This document shows positions 1-12,300 of a stretch of 64,000 nt of DNA, piece by piece. How positions within the stretch are numbered: the first letter of the stretch is position 1; the number at the start of each line of letters is the position of its first letter. The stretch comes from Nocardia vinacea. GTDB taxonomy: Bacteria; Actinomycetota; Actinomycetes; Mycobacteriales; Mycobacteriaceae. The notes below the pieces were generated by a model. The model saw nothing but the letters and a program-made list of their open reading frames with translations. It did no database searches and was not told the DNA's origin. The DNA lies in the NCBI RefSeq assembly GCF_035920345.1, contig NZ_CP109149.1:8556001-8620000 (forward strand), written 5' to 3'. The position numbers and the translations under genes are program-made.

Positions 1-1
1 C

Positions 2-3000
2 CGGCATCTGGTGACCGAACACGGTGTGCGCCACCTGCTCCTGACGTCCCGGCGGGGTCTGGGTGCGCCCGGCGCCGCCGAACTGCGCGATGAGCTCGTC
101 GAGCTCGGTGCGCAGGTCGCGGTCGCCGTCTGCGATGTGTCGGATCGGGCCGCGGTAGCCGCACTGCTGGACGGCATCTCGGCCGAGCATCCGCTCGTGG
201 GCGTCGTGCATGCGGCCGGAATCGCGGACAACGGTGTGATCGAGTCGATGACACCGGACCGGCTCGGGAATGTCTTCGGGCCCAAGGCCGATGCCGCGTG
301 GCATCTGCACGAGCTCACCCGCGACGCCGCGCTGTCGCTGTTCGTACTGTTGTCCTCGGCGGGCGGGCTGGTCCTGGCTGCCGGTCAGGCCAACTACGCT
401 GCGGCGAACGTCTTCCTCGACGCCCTCGCGGCGCATCGTCGCGAACTCGGATTGCCTGCTACCGCAATTGATTACGGTCTGTGGGCGCGATCGAGCGGAC
501 TCGGCGCCGAGCTGTCCGAGGACGACTTCGATCGGATGCGAAGGCTGGGTTTCCCGCCGTTCACCGAGGCCGAAGGCCTGGCGTCGTTCGATGCGGCCAT
601 CGCCACCGAGACGGCCCAGGTAGTGGCGCTGCGGGTCGACGCGGCCGTGCTGCGCACCCGGGGCGAGCAGATCCCCGCCCTGCTGCGGGCGATCGCACCC
701 GCTCCCGTGCGCCGGGCGACTCGGACCGCGGCTGGGCAGGCATTCGCGCAGCGGCTGGCCGGGCTCTCCGACACCGATCGTGCCGCCGCACTGCTCGATC
801 TCGTCCGGGCCACTGCCGCAGACACTCTCGGGCACGCCTCCGGCGCTGCCGTCGAACCCCAGCAGGCTTTCCAGCAGCTCGGGTTCGACTCGTTGAGCGC
901 CATCGAGTTCCGCAACAAGCTCAATACCGCGACCGGTCTGCAACTGCCGGCCACGCTGATCTTCGATTACCCCAACCCACAGCTCGTCGCCGACTTCATC
1001 GATTCCCAGTTCACCGGCACGAGCCAGGACATCGAAATCACCACCGGCACAGCCGTCGGCGACGACCGGATCGCCGTGGTGGCGATGGGCTGTCGCTACC
1101 CGGGTGGAGTCGCGTCGCCGGAGGATCTGTGGCGGCTGGTTACGTCCGGTGGGGAGACCACCGGAGAGCTGCCGGACGATCGGGGCTGGGATATCGAGGG
1201 CATCTACGATCCCGAGCCCGGCAAGGCGGGTAAGACCTACACGCGCCATGGTGGATTCCTGTACTCCGCAGCAGATTTCGACGCGGACTTCTTCGGGATC
1301 AGCCCGAACGAGGCGACGGTGATGGATCCGCAGCAGCGGGTGCTGCTGGAGGTTTCCTGGGAGGCGCTGGAACGCGCCGGTGTCGACCCGGCGGTGCTGC
1401 GAGGCAGCTCGACCGGCGTGTTCACCGGCGTGATGTACCACGACTACGCACAGGGTGCGGGCACCGGTAACAACGCGGGCGGCAGCCTGGTCTCCGGTCG
1501 TATCGCCTACACGCTGGGCTTGGAAGGTCCTGCGGTGTCGGTGGATACGGCGTGCTCGTCGTCGCTGGTCGCCCTGCATCTGGCCGCGCAGTCGCTGCGG
1601 TCGGGCGAGTGCGATCTGGCGTTGGCCGGTGGTGTGGCCGTGATGTCGGCACCGGACATGTTCCTCGAATTCAGTCGCCAGCGGGGGTTGTCGCCCGACG
1701 GTCGCTGTAAGTCCTTCGCGGACGCGGCCGACGGTGTCGCCTGGTCCGAGGGCGCGGGTGTGCTGGTGCTCGAGCGGTTGTCCGACGCCCGGCGCAACGG
1801 TCATCGGGTGCTCGCGGTGATCGCGGGTTCGGCGGTGAATCAGGATGGTGCGTCGAACGGTTTCGCCGCGCCGAACGGCCCGTCGCAGCGGCGGGTGATC
1901 CGCCAAGCCCTCGCGAATGCCGGGGTCTCGCCGGTCGACGTCGATGCGGTGGAGGCGCACGGCACCGGTACGACGCTGGGTGACCCGATCGAGGCACAGG
2001 CACTGATGGCCACGTACGGCCGAGATCGGGATGTCGCTCGGCCGTTGTGGTTGGGGTCGTTGAAGTCCAACATCGGTCACGCTCAGGCCGCCGCCGGTGT
2101 GGGTGGCGTGATCAAGATGGTCATGGCCATGCAGCACGGGCTGCTGCCGCAGACCCTGCACGTGGATCAGCCTTCTACGAAGGTGGATTGGTCCGAGGGG
2201 CAGGTCCGGCTGCTGACCGAGCAGGTGTCGTGGCCGGAGGTGGATCGGCCGCGTCGTGCGGCGGTGTCCTCGTTCGGCCTCAGCGGCACCAACGCGCACC
2301 TGATCGTCGAACAGGCGCCCGCAGTGGACCCGGCTCCGGAGGTCAAGACCGCTCCGGCCGGCGGAGTGCTGCCCTGGGTGCTCTCCGCCCGCAGTGCAGA
2401 GGCGCTCGCCGATCAGGCCGCCCGCCTGGCAGCGCAGGTGAGCGGCCACGCGGACGACCCGATCGATGTCGGCTTCGCACTTGTCGATTCGAGAATGCTG
2501 TTCGACCACCGGGCCGTGGTGTTCGCGACCGAACGTGACGCGCTGCGGGCCGGAACACAAGCGCTGAGCCGGGCTGAATCCCTTCCGGGTGTGGTGTCAG
2601 GCCGGGTGGTGCCGGGTTCTACGGGTGTGGTGTTCTCGGGTCAGGGTGCGCAGTGGGCCGGTATGGCGGCTGAGTTGCGTGCGGCGTATTCGGTGTTCGG
2701 CGAGCATTTCGATGCGATTGTCGCGCAGTTGGATCCGCTGTTGGGGCAGCCGGTTTCGCTGGATGTGGCGCTGTCGGATGAGGATTCGGTCGATCGGACG
2801 GTGTTCGCGCAGGCGGGGTTGTTCGCGTTCGAGGTGGCGTTGTTCCGGTTGCTCGAGTCGTGGGGTGTGCGTGCGGATGTGGTGGCTGGTCATTCGATCG
2901 GTGAGATCGCCGCGGCGCATGTCGCCGGGGTGATGTCGGTCGAGGATGCGTGTGTGCTGGTGGCCGCGCGTGGCCGGTTGATGCAGGCGTTGCCTGCCGG

Positions 3001-6000
3001 TGGCGCGATGGTCGCTGTCGGCGCCGCCGAGGCCGACGTGCTGTCGTTGCTGACCGGTGGGGTGTCGGTCGCGGCGGTGAACGGTCCGGCGTCGGTGGTG
3101 CTCTCCGGCATCGAAGACGATGTGCTCGCGGTCATTGCGAAGTGCGCCGAGCGTGGTTGGCGCACACACAGATTGCGGGTTTCGCATGCTTTCCATTCGG
3201 CTCTTATGGAGCCGATGTTGGCCGAGTTCGCTTCGGTGATCGAGGGTTTGGTGTTCGGTCGTCCCACCGTCCCGTTGGTGTCGACAGTGACGGGTGCCCG
3301 GATCACCGATGAGATGACCGATCCGGCGTATTGGGTCGGTCAGGTCCGGGACACCGTCCGTTTCGCGGATGCTATTGCGGCGATGGCAGATCTGGGTGTG
3401 TCCCGGTTCGCCGAGATCGGACCGGACGCCGTGCTCTTCCCGATGGTCAACCAGATCGTCGAGGAGCTGACGGTGACCGCGGCCCCGACGGTGGTGGCGC
3501 TGGCGCGTCGGGGCCAGGCGGGCGCGTCCGCCGTGGTGGCCGGGACGGCAGGGTTGTTCGTCACCGGCGCTCACGTCGATTGGGCCCGCCTGTACGCCGG
3601 TACCGGAGCTCGGCGCATCGACCTGCCCACCTATGCCTTCCAGCGTCAGCGCTATTGGATGGCCGCCGCGTCCGCCGCCGGTGGTGACGCCAGGTCGATG
3701 GGTTTCGCGGCCACCGGGCACCCCCTGGTCTCGGCCGTGGTGTCGCAACCGGAGTCCGACGCGATCGCGCTCAGCGGCCGATTGTCGGTGCGGACGCAGC
3801 CCTGGCTGGCCGACCATGCGGTCATGGACACCGTGTTGGTCCCCGGCACCGGTCTGGTCGAACTCGCCCTGCACGCCGGAGAACAGCTCGGCTGCACGAT
3901 GCTGGAGGAGCTGGTACTGCGGGCGCCGCTGGTGCTGTTGGATTCGGCAGGGGTCGCCGTGCGGGTCGTGGTCGATGCCGAGGACGCGGCCGGTCGTCGC
4001 GGGGTTCGGATCTTCTCCCGCTCCGACGATGGTGTCGATGCGCCGTGGACGTTGAACGCCGAGGGCGGGCTCGCGCCGGAAGGTGACAGTGCCGCAGTGG
4101 ATCTGGTGTCCTGGCCGCCCGCGGACGCGGTCGCGGTGGATATCGACGGTGTCTATGACGCCCTCGATGCGCAGGGCTATCACTACGGTCCCGTGTTCCA
4201 GGGGCTGCGGGCGGTGTGGCGCGGATCCGACGGGCTCTACGCCGAGGTCGAGTTGCCCGAGGCGGCGCGAGGCGACGCGGAACGGTTCGGCATGCATCCG
4301 GCGTTGCTGGATGCGGCTTTGCATGCTTTGCGTTTTGCCGATGATGCCGCGTCGGAGGAAACCGGGCTGGCGTTGCCGTTCGAGTGGTCGGGTGTGACGG
4401 TGCATGCGGCGGGGGCCGATGCGTTGCGGGTTCGGCTCACTCGCATCGGTGAACGCGGAGTCGCGCTGGATCTGGCGGATTCGACCGGTGCTGCCGTGGC
4501 GACGGTGCGGCACTTGGCGTCCCGGCCGATCGATCCCGCGCAGCTCACCGCGGGCACACCCATTACTCGCACTGCTGTCTTCGATGTCCGCTGGACGCCG
4601 ATCACGGTGTCCGAGAACGAGGTCGCCGGCGTGGCATGGGCGGATCTCGGTGACGTGAGTGAGCAGGTCCCGCAGGTAGTGGTGCTGGACTGCCCGGCGG
4701 GCAATGATCCTGCGTCCGTTCGTGCCGCTACTCATGCTGTGCTGGAGGCACTGCAGTCCTGGATTGCCGAGCCTCGGTTCGGTGAGTCGGTGCTGGTGGT
4801 TCGGACCGGTGGCGCGGTATCGGTGGCCGGGGAGGATATTTCGAACTTGGCCGGTGCCGCTGTCGGCGGCCTGGTTCGGGCCGCACAGTCGGAGCATCCT
4901 GGCCGGATCGTGCTGATCGATAGCGATTCCGGCATAGACGGTCTGCTGGGCGGGATTCTTGCTGCCGAGGAACCACAGGTGGCCGTCCGCGCCGGGCGGG
5001 TACATGTCGCGCGACTCGCCCGGGTCGTCTCCACCGACGCTCCGTCGACCGGTTCCTTCGATCCGGGCGACACCGTTCTGATCACCGGTGCCAGCGGCTT
5101 CCTCGGTGGGTTGTTCGCCCGGCATCTGGTGGCCACGCGCGGCGTCCGCCGTCTGTTGTTACTGAGCCGGCGCGGTGAATCCGCCACAGGCGCAACCGAA
5201 CTGCGGGATCAGCTGCAGCAGCTCGGTGCCGAGGTCGAGTTCGTCGCGTGTGACGTCGCCGATCGTGCCGCGCTGGCGCAGGTGCTGGCCGACGTGCCTG
5301 CCGAGCACCCGCTGACCGGCGTGTTCCACCTGGCCGGCATGCTCGATGACGGTGCGATCGCTTCGCTGACTCCGGCCCGCATGGATGCGGTGTTCGGGCC
5401 GAAGGTCGATGCCGCCCTGCACCTGCACGAACTGACCGCCGAGCTGCCGCTGCGGGCGTTCGTCGTGTTCAGTTCGGCGGCAGGTGCATTCGGCAACGCC
5501 GGCCAGGGCAACTACGCCGCGGCCAACGCCTGCCTGGACGCACTGGCGGCGCACCGCAGGGCATCCGGGCTCCCCGGCACCTCGCTGGCCTGGGGTCTGT
5601 GGAGTATGGACGGCGGTATGGCGGCGGAGCTCGGTGACACCGAGCGGCGCCGGATGTCCCGGTCGGGCATGCTGCCGCTGTCGCAGGAGCAGGGCCTGGC
5701 GCTGTTCGATACGGCGACCGGGCTGGACACGGCGGCCCCCGTCCTCGCCCGCTTGGATCTCGATGCCATGCGTGGGGCGGGATCCGCAGTGCCCGTACTG
5801 CTTTCCGGGCTGGTCCCGCAGCGCCGGAAGGCAGCCTCGGGTGCCTCGGCGGCGCTGCGAGCGCGTTTGGCGAGCACTTCCGACGGTGAACGCCTCGGAG
5901 TTCTGGTGGAGATCGTGCGCGGTCAGGTCGCGGCGATTCTGGGTCATCGGAATGCGAATGTGATCGCACCCGACCGGCCTTTCAGTGAGCTGGGCTTCGA

Positions 6001-6364
6001 TTCGATCTCCGCTGTCGAGTTCCGTAATGCTCTCGCGACCACGACAGGTCTGCGGTTGCCGGCGACCGCGGTGTTCGACTATCCGTCACCGCAGGCGCTG
6101 GCGGAATATCTGGCCGGCCAGCTCGGCGGCCATGGGGACGCGGAGTCGGCAACGGATCTGTCGGAGAACAGCATTCGCAACGCCCTCCAGACGATCCCGC
6201 TCGCCCGCCTACGCAACGCGGGCCTGCTGGAGGCCCTTATGAAGCTCACGAACGGGCAGGACGGCCAGGACGACACCGATCAGACCGTCACGGATGAGTC
6301 GATCGACGAGCTCGATATCGACGGCTTGATCGACCTCGCCTACAACAACTCCTCCGAGGACTGA
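2..6364 (+). CDS. Type I modular polyketide synthase, 5' truncated
   Basis: The reading frame is open from base 2, so the gene starts upstream. Domains by nucleotide: end of a KR (2-700), ACP (about 797-1010, phosphopantetheine Ser codon 890), KS (1066-2325, active Cys 1553 in VDTACSSS), AT (2610-3480, GHSIG Ser 2894), DH (3706-4545, His 3815), KR (5056-5790, Tyr 5513), ACP (Ser 6002), then an acidic C-terminal docking tail (about 6150-6364). The AT has HAFHS at 3185, typical of malonyl-CoA selection. The first KR reads ADN where B-type KRs read LDD; the second KR has LDD. The DH motif is HxxxDxxxxP (Asp codon 3827) instead of HxxxGxxxxP. The complete module adds one malonate unit and should reduce and dehydrate it. 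Its C-terminal docking helix probably pairs with the coiled coil starting the next protein. Confidence 0.95.
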   Translation, partial: RHLVTEHGVRHLLLTSRRGLGAPGAAELRDELVELGAQVAVAVCDVSDRAAVAALLDGISAEHPLVGVVHAAGIADNGVIESMTPDRLGNVFGPKADAAWHLHELTRDAALSLFVLLSSAGGLVLAAGQANYAAANVFLDALAAHRRELGLPATAIDYGLWARSSGLGAELSEDDFDRMRRLGFPPFTEAEGLASFDAAIATETAQVVALRVDAAVLRTRGEQIPALLRAIAPAPVRRATRTAAGQAFAQRLAGLSDTDRAAALLDLVRATAADTLGHASGAAVEPQQAFQQLGFDSLSAIEFRNKLNTATGLQLPATLIFDYPNPQLVADFIDSQFTGTSQDIEITTGTAVGDDRIAVVAMGCRYPGGVASPEDLWRLVTSGGETTGELPDDRGWDIEGIYDPEPGKAGKTYTRHGGFLYSAADFDADFFGISPNEATVMDPQQRVLLEVSWEALERAGVDPAVLRGSSTGVFTGVMYHDYAQGAGTGNNAGGSLVSGRIAYTLGLEGPAVSVDTACSSSLVALHLAAQSLRSGECDLALAGGVAVMSAPDMFLEFSRQRGLSPDGRCKSFADAADGVAWSEGAGVLVLERLSDARRNGHRVLAVIAGSAVNQDGASNGFAAPNGPSQRRVIRQALANAGVSPVDVDAVEAHGTGTTLGDPIEAQALMATYGRDRDVARPLWLGSLKSNIGHAQAAAGVGGVIKMVMAMQHGLLPQTLHVDQPSTKVDWSEGQVRLLTEQVSWPEVDRPRRAAVSSFGLSGTNAHLIVEQAPAVDPAPEVKTAPAGGVLPWVLSARSAEALADQAARLAAQVSGHADDPIDVGFALVDSRMLFDHRAVVFATERDALRAGTQALSRAESLPGVVSGRVVPGSTGVVFSGQGAQWAGMAAELRAAYSVFGEHFDAIVAQLDPLLGQPVSLDVALSDEDSVDRTVFAQAGLFAFEVALFRLLESWGVRADVVAGHSIGEIAAAHVAGVMSVEDACVLVAARGRLMQALPAGGAMVAVGAAEADVLSLLTGGVSVAAVNGPASVVLSGIEDDVLAVIAKCAERGWRTHRLRVSHAFHSALMEPMLAEFASVIEGLVFGRPTVPLVSTVTGARITDEMTDPAYWVGQVRDTVRFADAIAAMADLGVSRFAEIGPDAVLFPMVNQIVEELTVTAAPTVVALARRGQAGASAVVAGTAGLFVTGAHVDWARLYAGTGARRIDLPTYAFQRQRYWMAAASAAGGDARSMGFAATGHPLVSAVVSQPESDAIALSGRLSVRTQPWLADHAVMDTVLVPGTGLVELALHAGEQLGCTMLEELVLRAPLVLLDSAGVAVRVVVDAEDAAGRRGVRIFSRSDDGVDAPWTLNAEGGLAPEGDSAAVDLVSWPPADAVAVDIDGVYDALDAQGYHYGPVFQGLRAVWRGSDGLYAEVELPEAARGDAERFGMHPALLDAALHALRFADDAASEETGLALPFEWSGVTVHAAGADALRVRLTRIGERGVALDLADSTGAAVATVRHLASRPIDPAQLTAGTPITRTAVFDVRWTPITVSENEVAGVAWADLGDVSEQVPQVVVLDCPAGNDPASVRAATHAVLEALQSWIAEPRFGESVLVVRTGGAVSVAGEDISNLAGAAVGGLVRAAQSEHPGRIVLIDSDSGIDGLLGGILAAEEPQVAVRAGRVHVARLARVVSTDAPSTGSFDPGDTVLITGASGFLGGLFARHLVATRGVRRLLLLSRRGESATGATELRDQLQQLGAEVEFVACDVADRAALAQVLADVPAEHPLTGVFHLAGMLDDGAIASLTPARMDAVFGPKVDAALHLHELTAELPLRAFVVFSSAAGAFGNAGQGNYAAANACLDALAAHRRASGLPGTSLAWGLWSMDGGMAAELGDTERRRMSRSGMLPLSQEQGLALFDTATGLDTAAPVLARLDLDAMRGAGSAVPVLLSGLVPQRRKAASGASAALRARLASTSDGERLGVLVEIVRGQVAAILGHRNANVIAPDRPFSELGFDSISAVEFRNALATTTGLRLPATAVFDYPSPQALAEYLAGQLGGHGDAESATDLSENSIRNALQTIPLARLRNAGLLEALMKLTNGQDGQDDTDQTVTDESIDELDIDGLIDLAYNNSSED

Positions 6365-6375
6365 AGGACCGATTG

Positions 6376-9300
6376 ATGACCAAGCCCGATGACAATACTC
6401 AGAAGCTGGCTCAGGCCCTCCGTGTCTCGCTGAAGGAGACCGAGCGGTTGCGTGCCCGCAACCGCAAGCTCGAGTCGTCGCTTCGTGAGCCGATTGCGAT
6501 CGTGGGTATGGCGTGCCGGTATCCGGGTGGGGTGGGTTCGCCGGAGGAGCTGTGGAACCTCGTTTCCGCTGGGACCGACGCGGCGTCGGAGTTCCCGGCG
6601 AATCGCGGCTGGGACACCGAACGCTTGTATGACCCGACCGGTGAGACGCCGAACTCCGCGTATACGCGTGAGGGTGGATTCCTCCATGCCGCAGGGGAGT
6701 TCGATCCGGCGTTCTTCAATATCAGCCCGAACGAGGCCGCGCTGATGGATCCGCAGCAGTTTCTGCTGCTGGAGACTTCGTGGGAGGCGTTCGAGCGGGC
6801 GGGTGTCGATCCGGGTTCGTTGAAGGGCAGCCGGACCGGTGTGTGGGTCGGCATGATGTATCACGACTATCCGGCCAACGCGAATACGGGATCTATTGCC
6901 TCGGGGCGGGTTTCGTATGTGTTCGGTTTGGAGGGGCCGTCGGTCACGGTGGATACGGCGTGTTCGTCGTCGCTGGTGGCCATGCATTCGGCCGCGGCCT
7001 CGCTGCGGTCGGGTGAGTGTGATCTGGCGTTGGCCGGTGGTGTAGCGGTGATGGCGACTCCGGAGACTCTGGTGGAGTTCAGTCGCCAGCGCGGGTTGTC
7101 GCCGGATGGCCGGTGTAAGTCCTTCGCCGATGCGGCCGATGGTGTCGGCTGGTCGGAGGGCGCCGGGATGTTGGTGTTGGAGCGGTTGTCCGACGCCCAG
7201 CGCAACGGTCATCAGGTGCTTGCGGTGCTGACCGGTTCGGCGGTGAATCAGGATGGTGCGTCGAATGGTTTGACCGCGCCGAATGGTCCGTCGCAGCGGC
7301 GGGTGATTCGCCAGGCGCTGGCGAATGCGGGGGTTTCGCCGGTCGATGTCGATGTGGTCGAGGCGCACGGCACGGGTACGACTCTGGGCGATCCGATCGA
7401 AGCCCAGGCGCTGCTGGCCACCTACGGGCAAGAGCGTGATGCGGATCATCCGCTGTGGCTCGGATCGTTGAAGTCCAACATCGGTCACGCTCAGGCGGCG
7501 GCGGGTGTGGGCGGTGTGATCAAGATGGTCATGGCGATGCGGCACGGCATGCTGCCCAAGACGCTGCATGTCGATGCGCCCAGTTCCAAGGTGGATTGGT
7601 CTGAGGGCCATGTCCGCCTGCTGACCGAGCAGGTGTCGTGGCCGGAGGTGGATCGGCCGCGTCGTGCGGGTGTGTCCTCGTTCGGTATCAGCGGCACGAA
7701 CGCGCACGTCATCATCGAGCAGGCCCCGGTGTCCGAACCGGCGGTGGACGAAGCTCCGGCGCCCGAGATCGTGCCGGCGGGTGGGTTGCTGCCGTGGGCG
7801 GTCTCGGCGCGCAGTGGCGAGGCGTTGGCCGCGCAGGCCGTCCGCTTGGCGTCTCGTGTCGTTGATCAGGACCTGGATCCGGTGGATGTCGGTTTCTCGT
7901 TGGCATCCACGCGTGCGGTGTTCGATCATCGTGCGGTCGTCTTGGCCGGGGACCGTGATGGGCTGCTGGCGGGTGTGCGGGCGTTGGGGCGGGCCGAAGT
8001 CGCTTCCGGTGTGGTGACCGGCCGGGTGGTGCCGGGGTCGACGGGTGTGGCGTTTTCGGGTCAGGGTGCGCAGTGGGCCGGTATGGCGGCCGAGTTGCGT
8101 GCGGCGTATCCGGTGTTCGCCGAGGCTTTCGGCGCGATCGTTGCCGAGCTCGATCCGCTGCTGGAACAGCCTGTTTCGCTGAGTACGGCATTGGTGAACG
8201 ACGATCTGGTGGACCGGACCGTGTTCGCGCAGGCGGGGTTGTTCGCGTTCGAGGTGGCGTTGTTTCGGCTGCTCGAATCGTGGGGCGTACGCGCGGATGT
8301 CGTAGCCGGTCATTCGATCGGTGAGGTCGCTGCCGCGCATGTGGCCGGTGTGTTGTCGCTGACGGATGCGTGTGTGTTGGTGGCTGCGCGTGGTCGCTTG
8401 ATGCAGGCGTTGCCTTCCGGTGGGGCGATGGTCGCCGTGGGTGCCTCCGAGGCCGATGTGCGGCCGTTGCTGACCGGTGAGGTGTCGATCGCGGCGGTGA
8501 ACGGTCCGTCGTCGGTGGTGCTCTCCGGTGTCGAGGACGCAGTCGCCGCTCTTGTCGAGGCATGCGCCGAACGTGGTTGGCGCACACACCGACTGCGGGT
8601 TTCGCACGCCTTTCATTCGGCCTCGATGGACCCGATGTTGGCCGAGTTCGCCTCGGCGATTGAGGGTTTGGTGTTCGGTCGTCCGAGCATCCCGTTGGTG
8701 TCGACGGTGACCGGTGCGCGCGTCACGGATGAGATGACCGTTCCGTCGTATTGGGTCGGTCAGGTCCGTGACACCGTGCGGTTCGCCGACGCGGTCGTCG
8801 CGATGGTCGATCTTGGGGTGTCCCGGTTCGCCGAGGTCGGCCCGGACGCGGTCCTGAGCCCGATGGTCGCCCAGACTCTCGACGACGAGGCCGCGGTGGT
8901 GGTGGCGTTGGCGCGTCGCGACCGTGCCGACGCGTCCGCCGTGCTGGGTGGGGTGGCCGGGTTGTTCGTGGCCGGCGCCGAGGTGAACTGGGCCGGTCTG
9001 CATGCTGGAGGTCAGCGAATCGACTTGCCCACCTATGCCTTCCAGCATCAGCGTTTCTGGCTGGATCCCAAGGAGGCGTTGGCCCTGTCGTGGCTGGGCG
9101 CCGAATTGGGCGGGGTCGGCTCGCTCGGGCTGGATGTGGTGGAGCATCCGCTGCTGGGTGCGGTGGTGCCGCATCCGGATTCGGGTGGCGTGAGTTTCAC
9201 CGGCCGGTGGACCGTGGAGTCGGTCGAGTGGCTGGCCGACCACAGCGTGCTCGGCACCGTATTGCTGCCGGGTACCGGGTTCGTGGAGCTGGCGAGTTAC

Positions 9301-12300
9301 GTCGGTGGTGTGCTCGGTTGTGCCGTGGTGGACGAGCTGGTCCTGCAGGCCCCGTTGACCGTGCCGGCCGAGGGCAGCGTCGCGGTACAGGTCGTGGTGA
9401 CCGCGGCAGACGAGGCCGGTCGCAGGCGGTTGAGTGTGCATTCGCGGCAGAACGCCGAGGGGCCGTGGTTGCTGCACGCCGAAGGTGTGCTCGTCCCCGA
9501 TGAGGTGGTTGCCGATTTCGATCTCGCCGCGTGGCCGCCGGCGGATGCCCAGCCCCTGGACATCGACGGCGTCTATGACGAGCTGCTCGATATCGGGTAT
9601 GGCTACGGCCCGTTCTTCCAGGGTTTGCAGGCGGCGTGGCGGCGTGGTGACGAGTTGTTCGCCGAGGTCGCGCTGCCGGATCCGCAGGACGGCAAGGGAT
9701 TCGGCATCCATCCGGCGCTGTTCGACGCGGCGCTGCACGCCGGGATCGTGCACGGTCTGCGTGGCGGTGTCGAGGGTTTCCCGGCACTGCCGTTCACCTG
9801 GAACCGGGTGGTGTTGCACGCGGCCGGCGCGAGCGCCGTCCGGGTTCGCATCGTGGTCGAGGGCACCCGGTTCGCGCTCCAGCTGGCCGACGAACAGGGC
9901 CGGCCGGTGATGTCGGTGGGGGCCTTGGTTTCTCGGCCGGTGTCGGCCGATCGCCTGCAGTCGGATCGGGTGGATGACGCCCTCTTCGGCGTGGAGTGGG
10001 TCGCTGCCGCGCCGTCGGCGGAGAGCGTCGAGCCGGGCCGGGTGGCGGTACTGAATGGTGATCTCGCGGCGTTGATCACCGAGTTGGACGCGGCCCAGGA
10101 TCCGGTTGTTCCGGAGATCGTGTTGTGGGAAATCCCCGTTCACGACGGTGCGCCGCCGGAGGCCGCCCGCCGGATCGCGATCGGTGTGCTCGACACTCTG
10201 CGCGGCTGGCTGGCCGAACCGCGTTTCGCCGGTTCACGTTTGGTGGTGCTGACCAGACGTGCGGTGGCCGTTGCCGACTCGGAGCAGGTGGACCTGGGCC
10301 AGGCGCCGGTGTGGGGTCTGCTGCGCGCCGCGCAGGCCGAACATCCGGGCCGATTCCAGCTGCTCGACCTGGATCAGGATGAGGATCGTGACGCGCTCGC
10401 TATCGCCGCTGCGGCCGCGACCGCTGCGCTGGAACCCGAGGCTGCGCTGCGCGGTGCGACCCTGCTCGTGCCGCGATTGAGTCGTCACGCCCTCGGTTCG
10501 ATCGTTCGGTTGTCCGAGCCGGGCACCGTGCTGGTGACCGGTGGTACCGGCGGTCTGGGTGGCGTGATAGCCCGGCACCTGGTGGCCGAACACGGTGTGC
10601 GCCATCTGCTTTTGACGTCTCGGCGTGGCCCGGATGCTCCGGGTGCTGCGGAACTGTGTGCGGAGCTGACCGAGTTGGGTGCGCAGGTGACCGTTGCCGC
10701 GTGTGATGTGTCGGATCGGTCGGCGCTGGCGGTGTTGTTGGATGGTATTTCGGTTGAGCATCCGTTGGTGGGTGTGGTGCACGCGGCCGGAACAGCGGAC
10801 AACGGTCTGGTGGAGTCGATTACGGCCGAGCGGGTCGATTATGTGTTCGGGCCCAAGGTCGATGCGGCGTGGCATCTGCACGAACTGACTCGTGATGCCT
10901 CGTTGTCGTTGTTCGTGCTGTTGTCGTCCGCGGGCGGATTGGTGCTGGCCGCCGGTCAAGCGAACTACGCCGCGGCGAACGTCTTCCTCGATGCCCTTGC
11001 CGCGCATCGTCACAGCCTGGGATTGCCGGCAACCGCTATCGACTACGGGTTGTGGGCACGATCGACCGGGCTCGGTGTCGAGCTGTCCGAGGCGGAATTC
11101 GATCTGCTGCGCCGGCAGGGATTCCCGCCGATCTCCGAGGCCGAGGGTCTTGCGCTGTTCGATGCGGCGATTGCCACCGATTCGGCCCAGCTGGTCGCGC
11201 TGCGGGTCGATCGGGCGGTGCTCCGGACGCGGGGCGAGTTGATCCCGGCCCTGGTCCGTGCGCTCGCACCGATCCCCTTGCGCCGCACCAACCGAAGCGC
11301 GGCAGGTCAGGCTTTCGCCCGAAAGCTGGCCGGCTTGTCGGATGTGGATCGTGCGCGTGCTCTGCTCGATCTCGTCCGTTCGGTGGCTGCCGCGACTCTT
11401 GGGCATGTGTCGGTGGATGCTGTTGAGCCGCAGCAGGCTTTTCAGCAGCTTGGTTTCGATTCGTTGAGTGCGGTCGAGTTCCGTAACAAGTTGAATGCTG
11501 CGACGGGTTTGCAGCTGCCGGCGACGCTGGTTTTCGACTACCCGAATGCGCAGGTTGTCGCCGAGTTCATCGATTCCCAACTCTCCGGCACGAGCCAGGA
11601 TGTCGCGGTCACTGCCAGTAGGGTGGCCGGCGACGATCCGATTGCGGTGGTGGCGATGAGCTGCCGCTACCCGGGTGGTGTCGCTTCTCCCGAAGACCTG
11701 TGGAGTCTGGTTGCCGACGGCATGGACACCACAGGTGATCTGCCGTCGGATCGTGGCTGGGATATCGAGGGCATCTACGATCCGGAACCCGGTAAGGCGG
11801 GCAAGACCTACACCCGTCAGGGTGGATTCCTGTACTCCGCAGCCGAATTCGACGCGGATTTCTTCGGGATCAGCCCCAACGAAGCCACGATGATGGATCC
11901 GCAGCAGCGGTTGCTGCTGGAGATCTCGTGGGAGGCGTTGGAGCGCGCAGGTGTGGATCCGGCGGTGTTGCGCGGTAGTTCGACCGGTGTCTTCACCGGC
12001 GTGATGTACCACGACTACGCGCTGGGCGCCGGTACCGGCAACAGCGTCGCCGGCAGCCTGGTCTCCGGTCGCATCGCCTACACACTGGGCTTGGAAGGTC
12101 CTGCGGTGTCGGTGGATACGGCGTGTTCGTCGTCGCTGGTGGCCATGCACTTGGCCGCCCAGTCGCTGCGGTCGGGCGAATGTGATCTGGCGTTGGCCGG
12201 TGGTGTGGCGGTGATGTCCACCCCGGAGATGCTCGTCGAGTTCAGTCGGCAGCGCGGGTTGTCGCCGGACGGCCGGTGTAAGTCCTTCGCGGATGCGGCC

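Noticed and set aside
2597..5125. 842-residue minus-strand ORF across the first PKS
   Set aside because: Antisense shadow of the PKS frame. Its composition is rich in Arg, His and Gly with no family motif, and the PKS frame explains the sequence fully.
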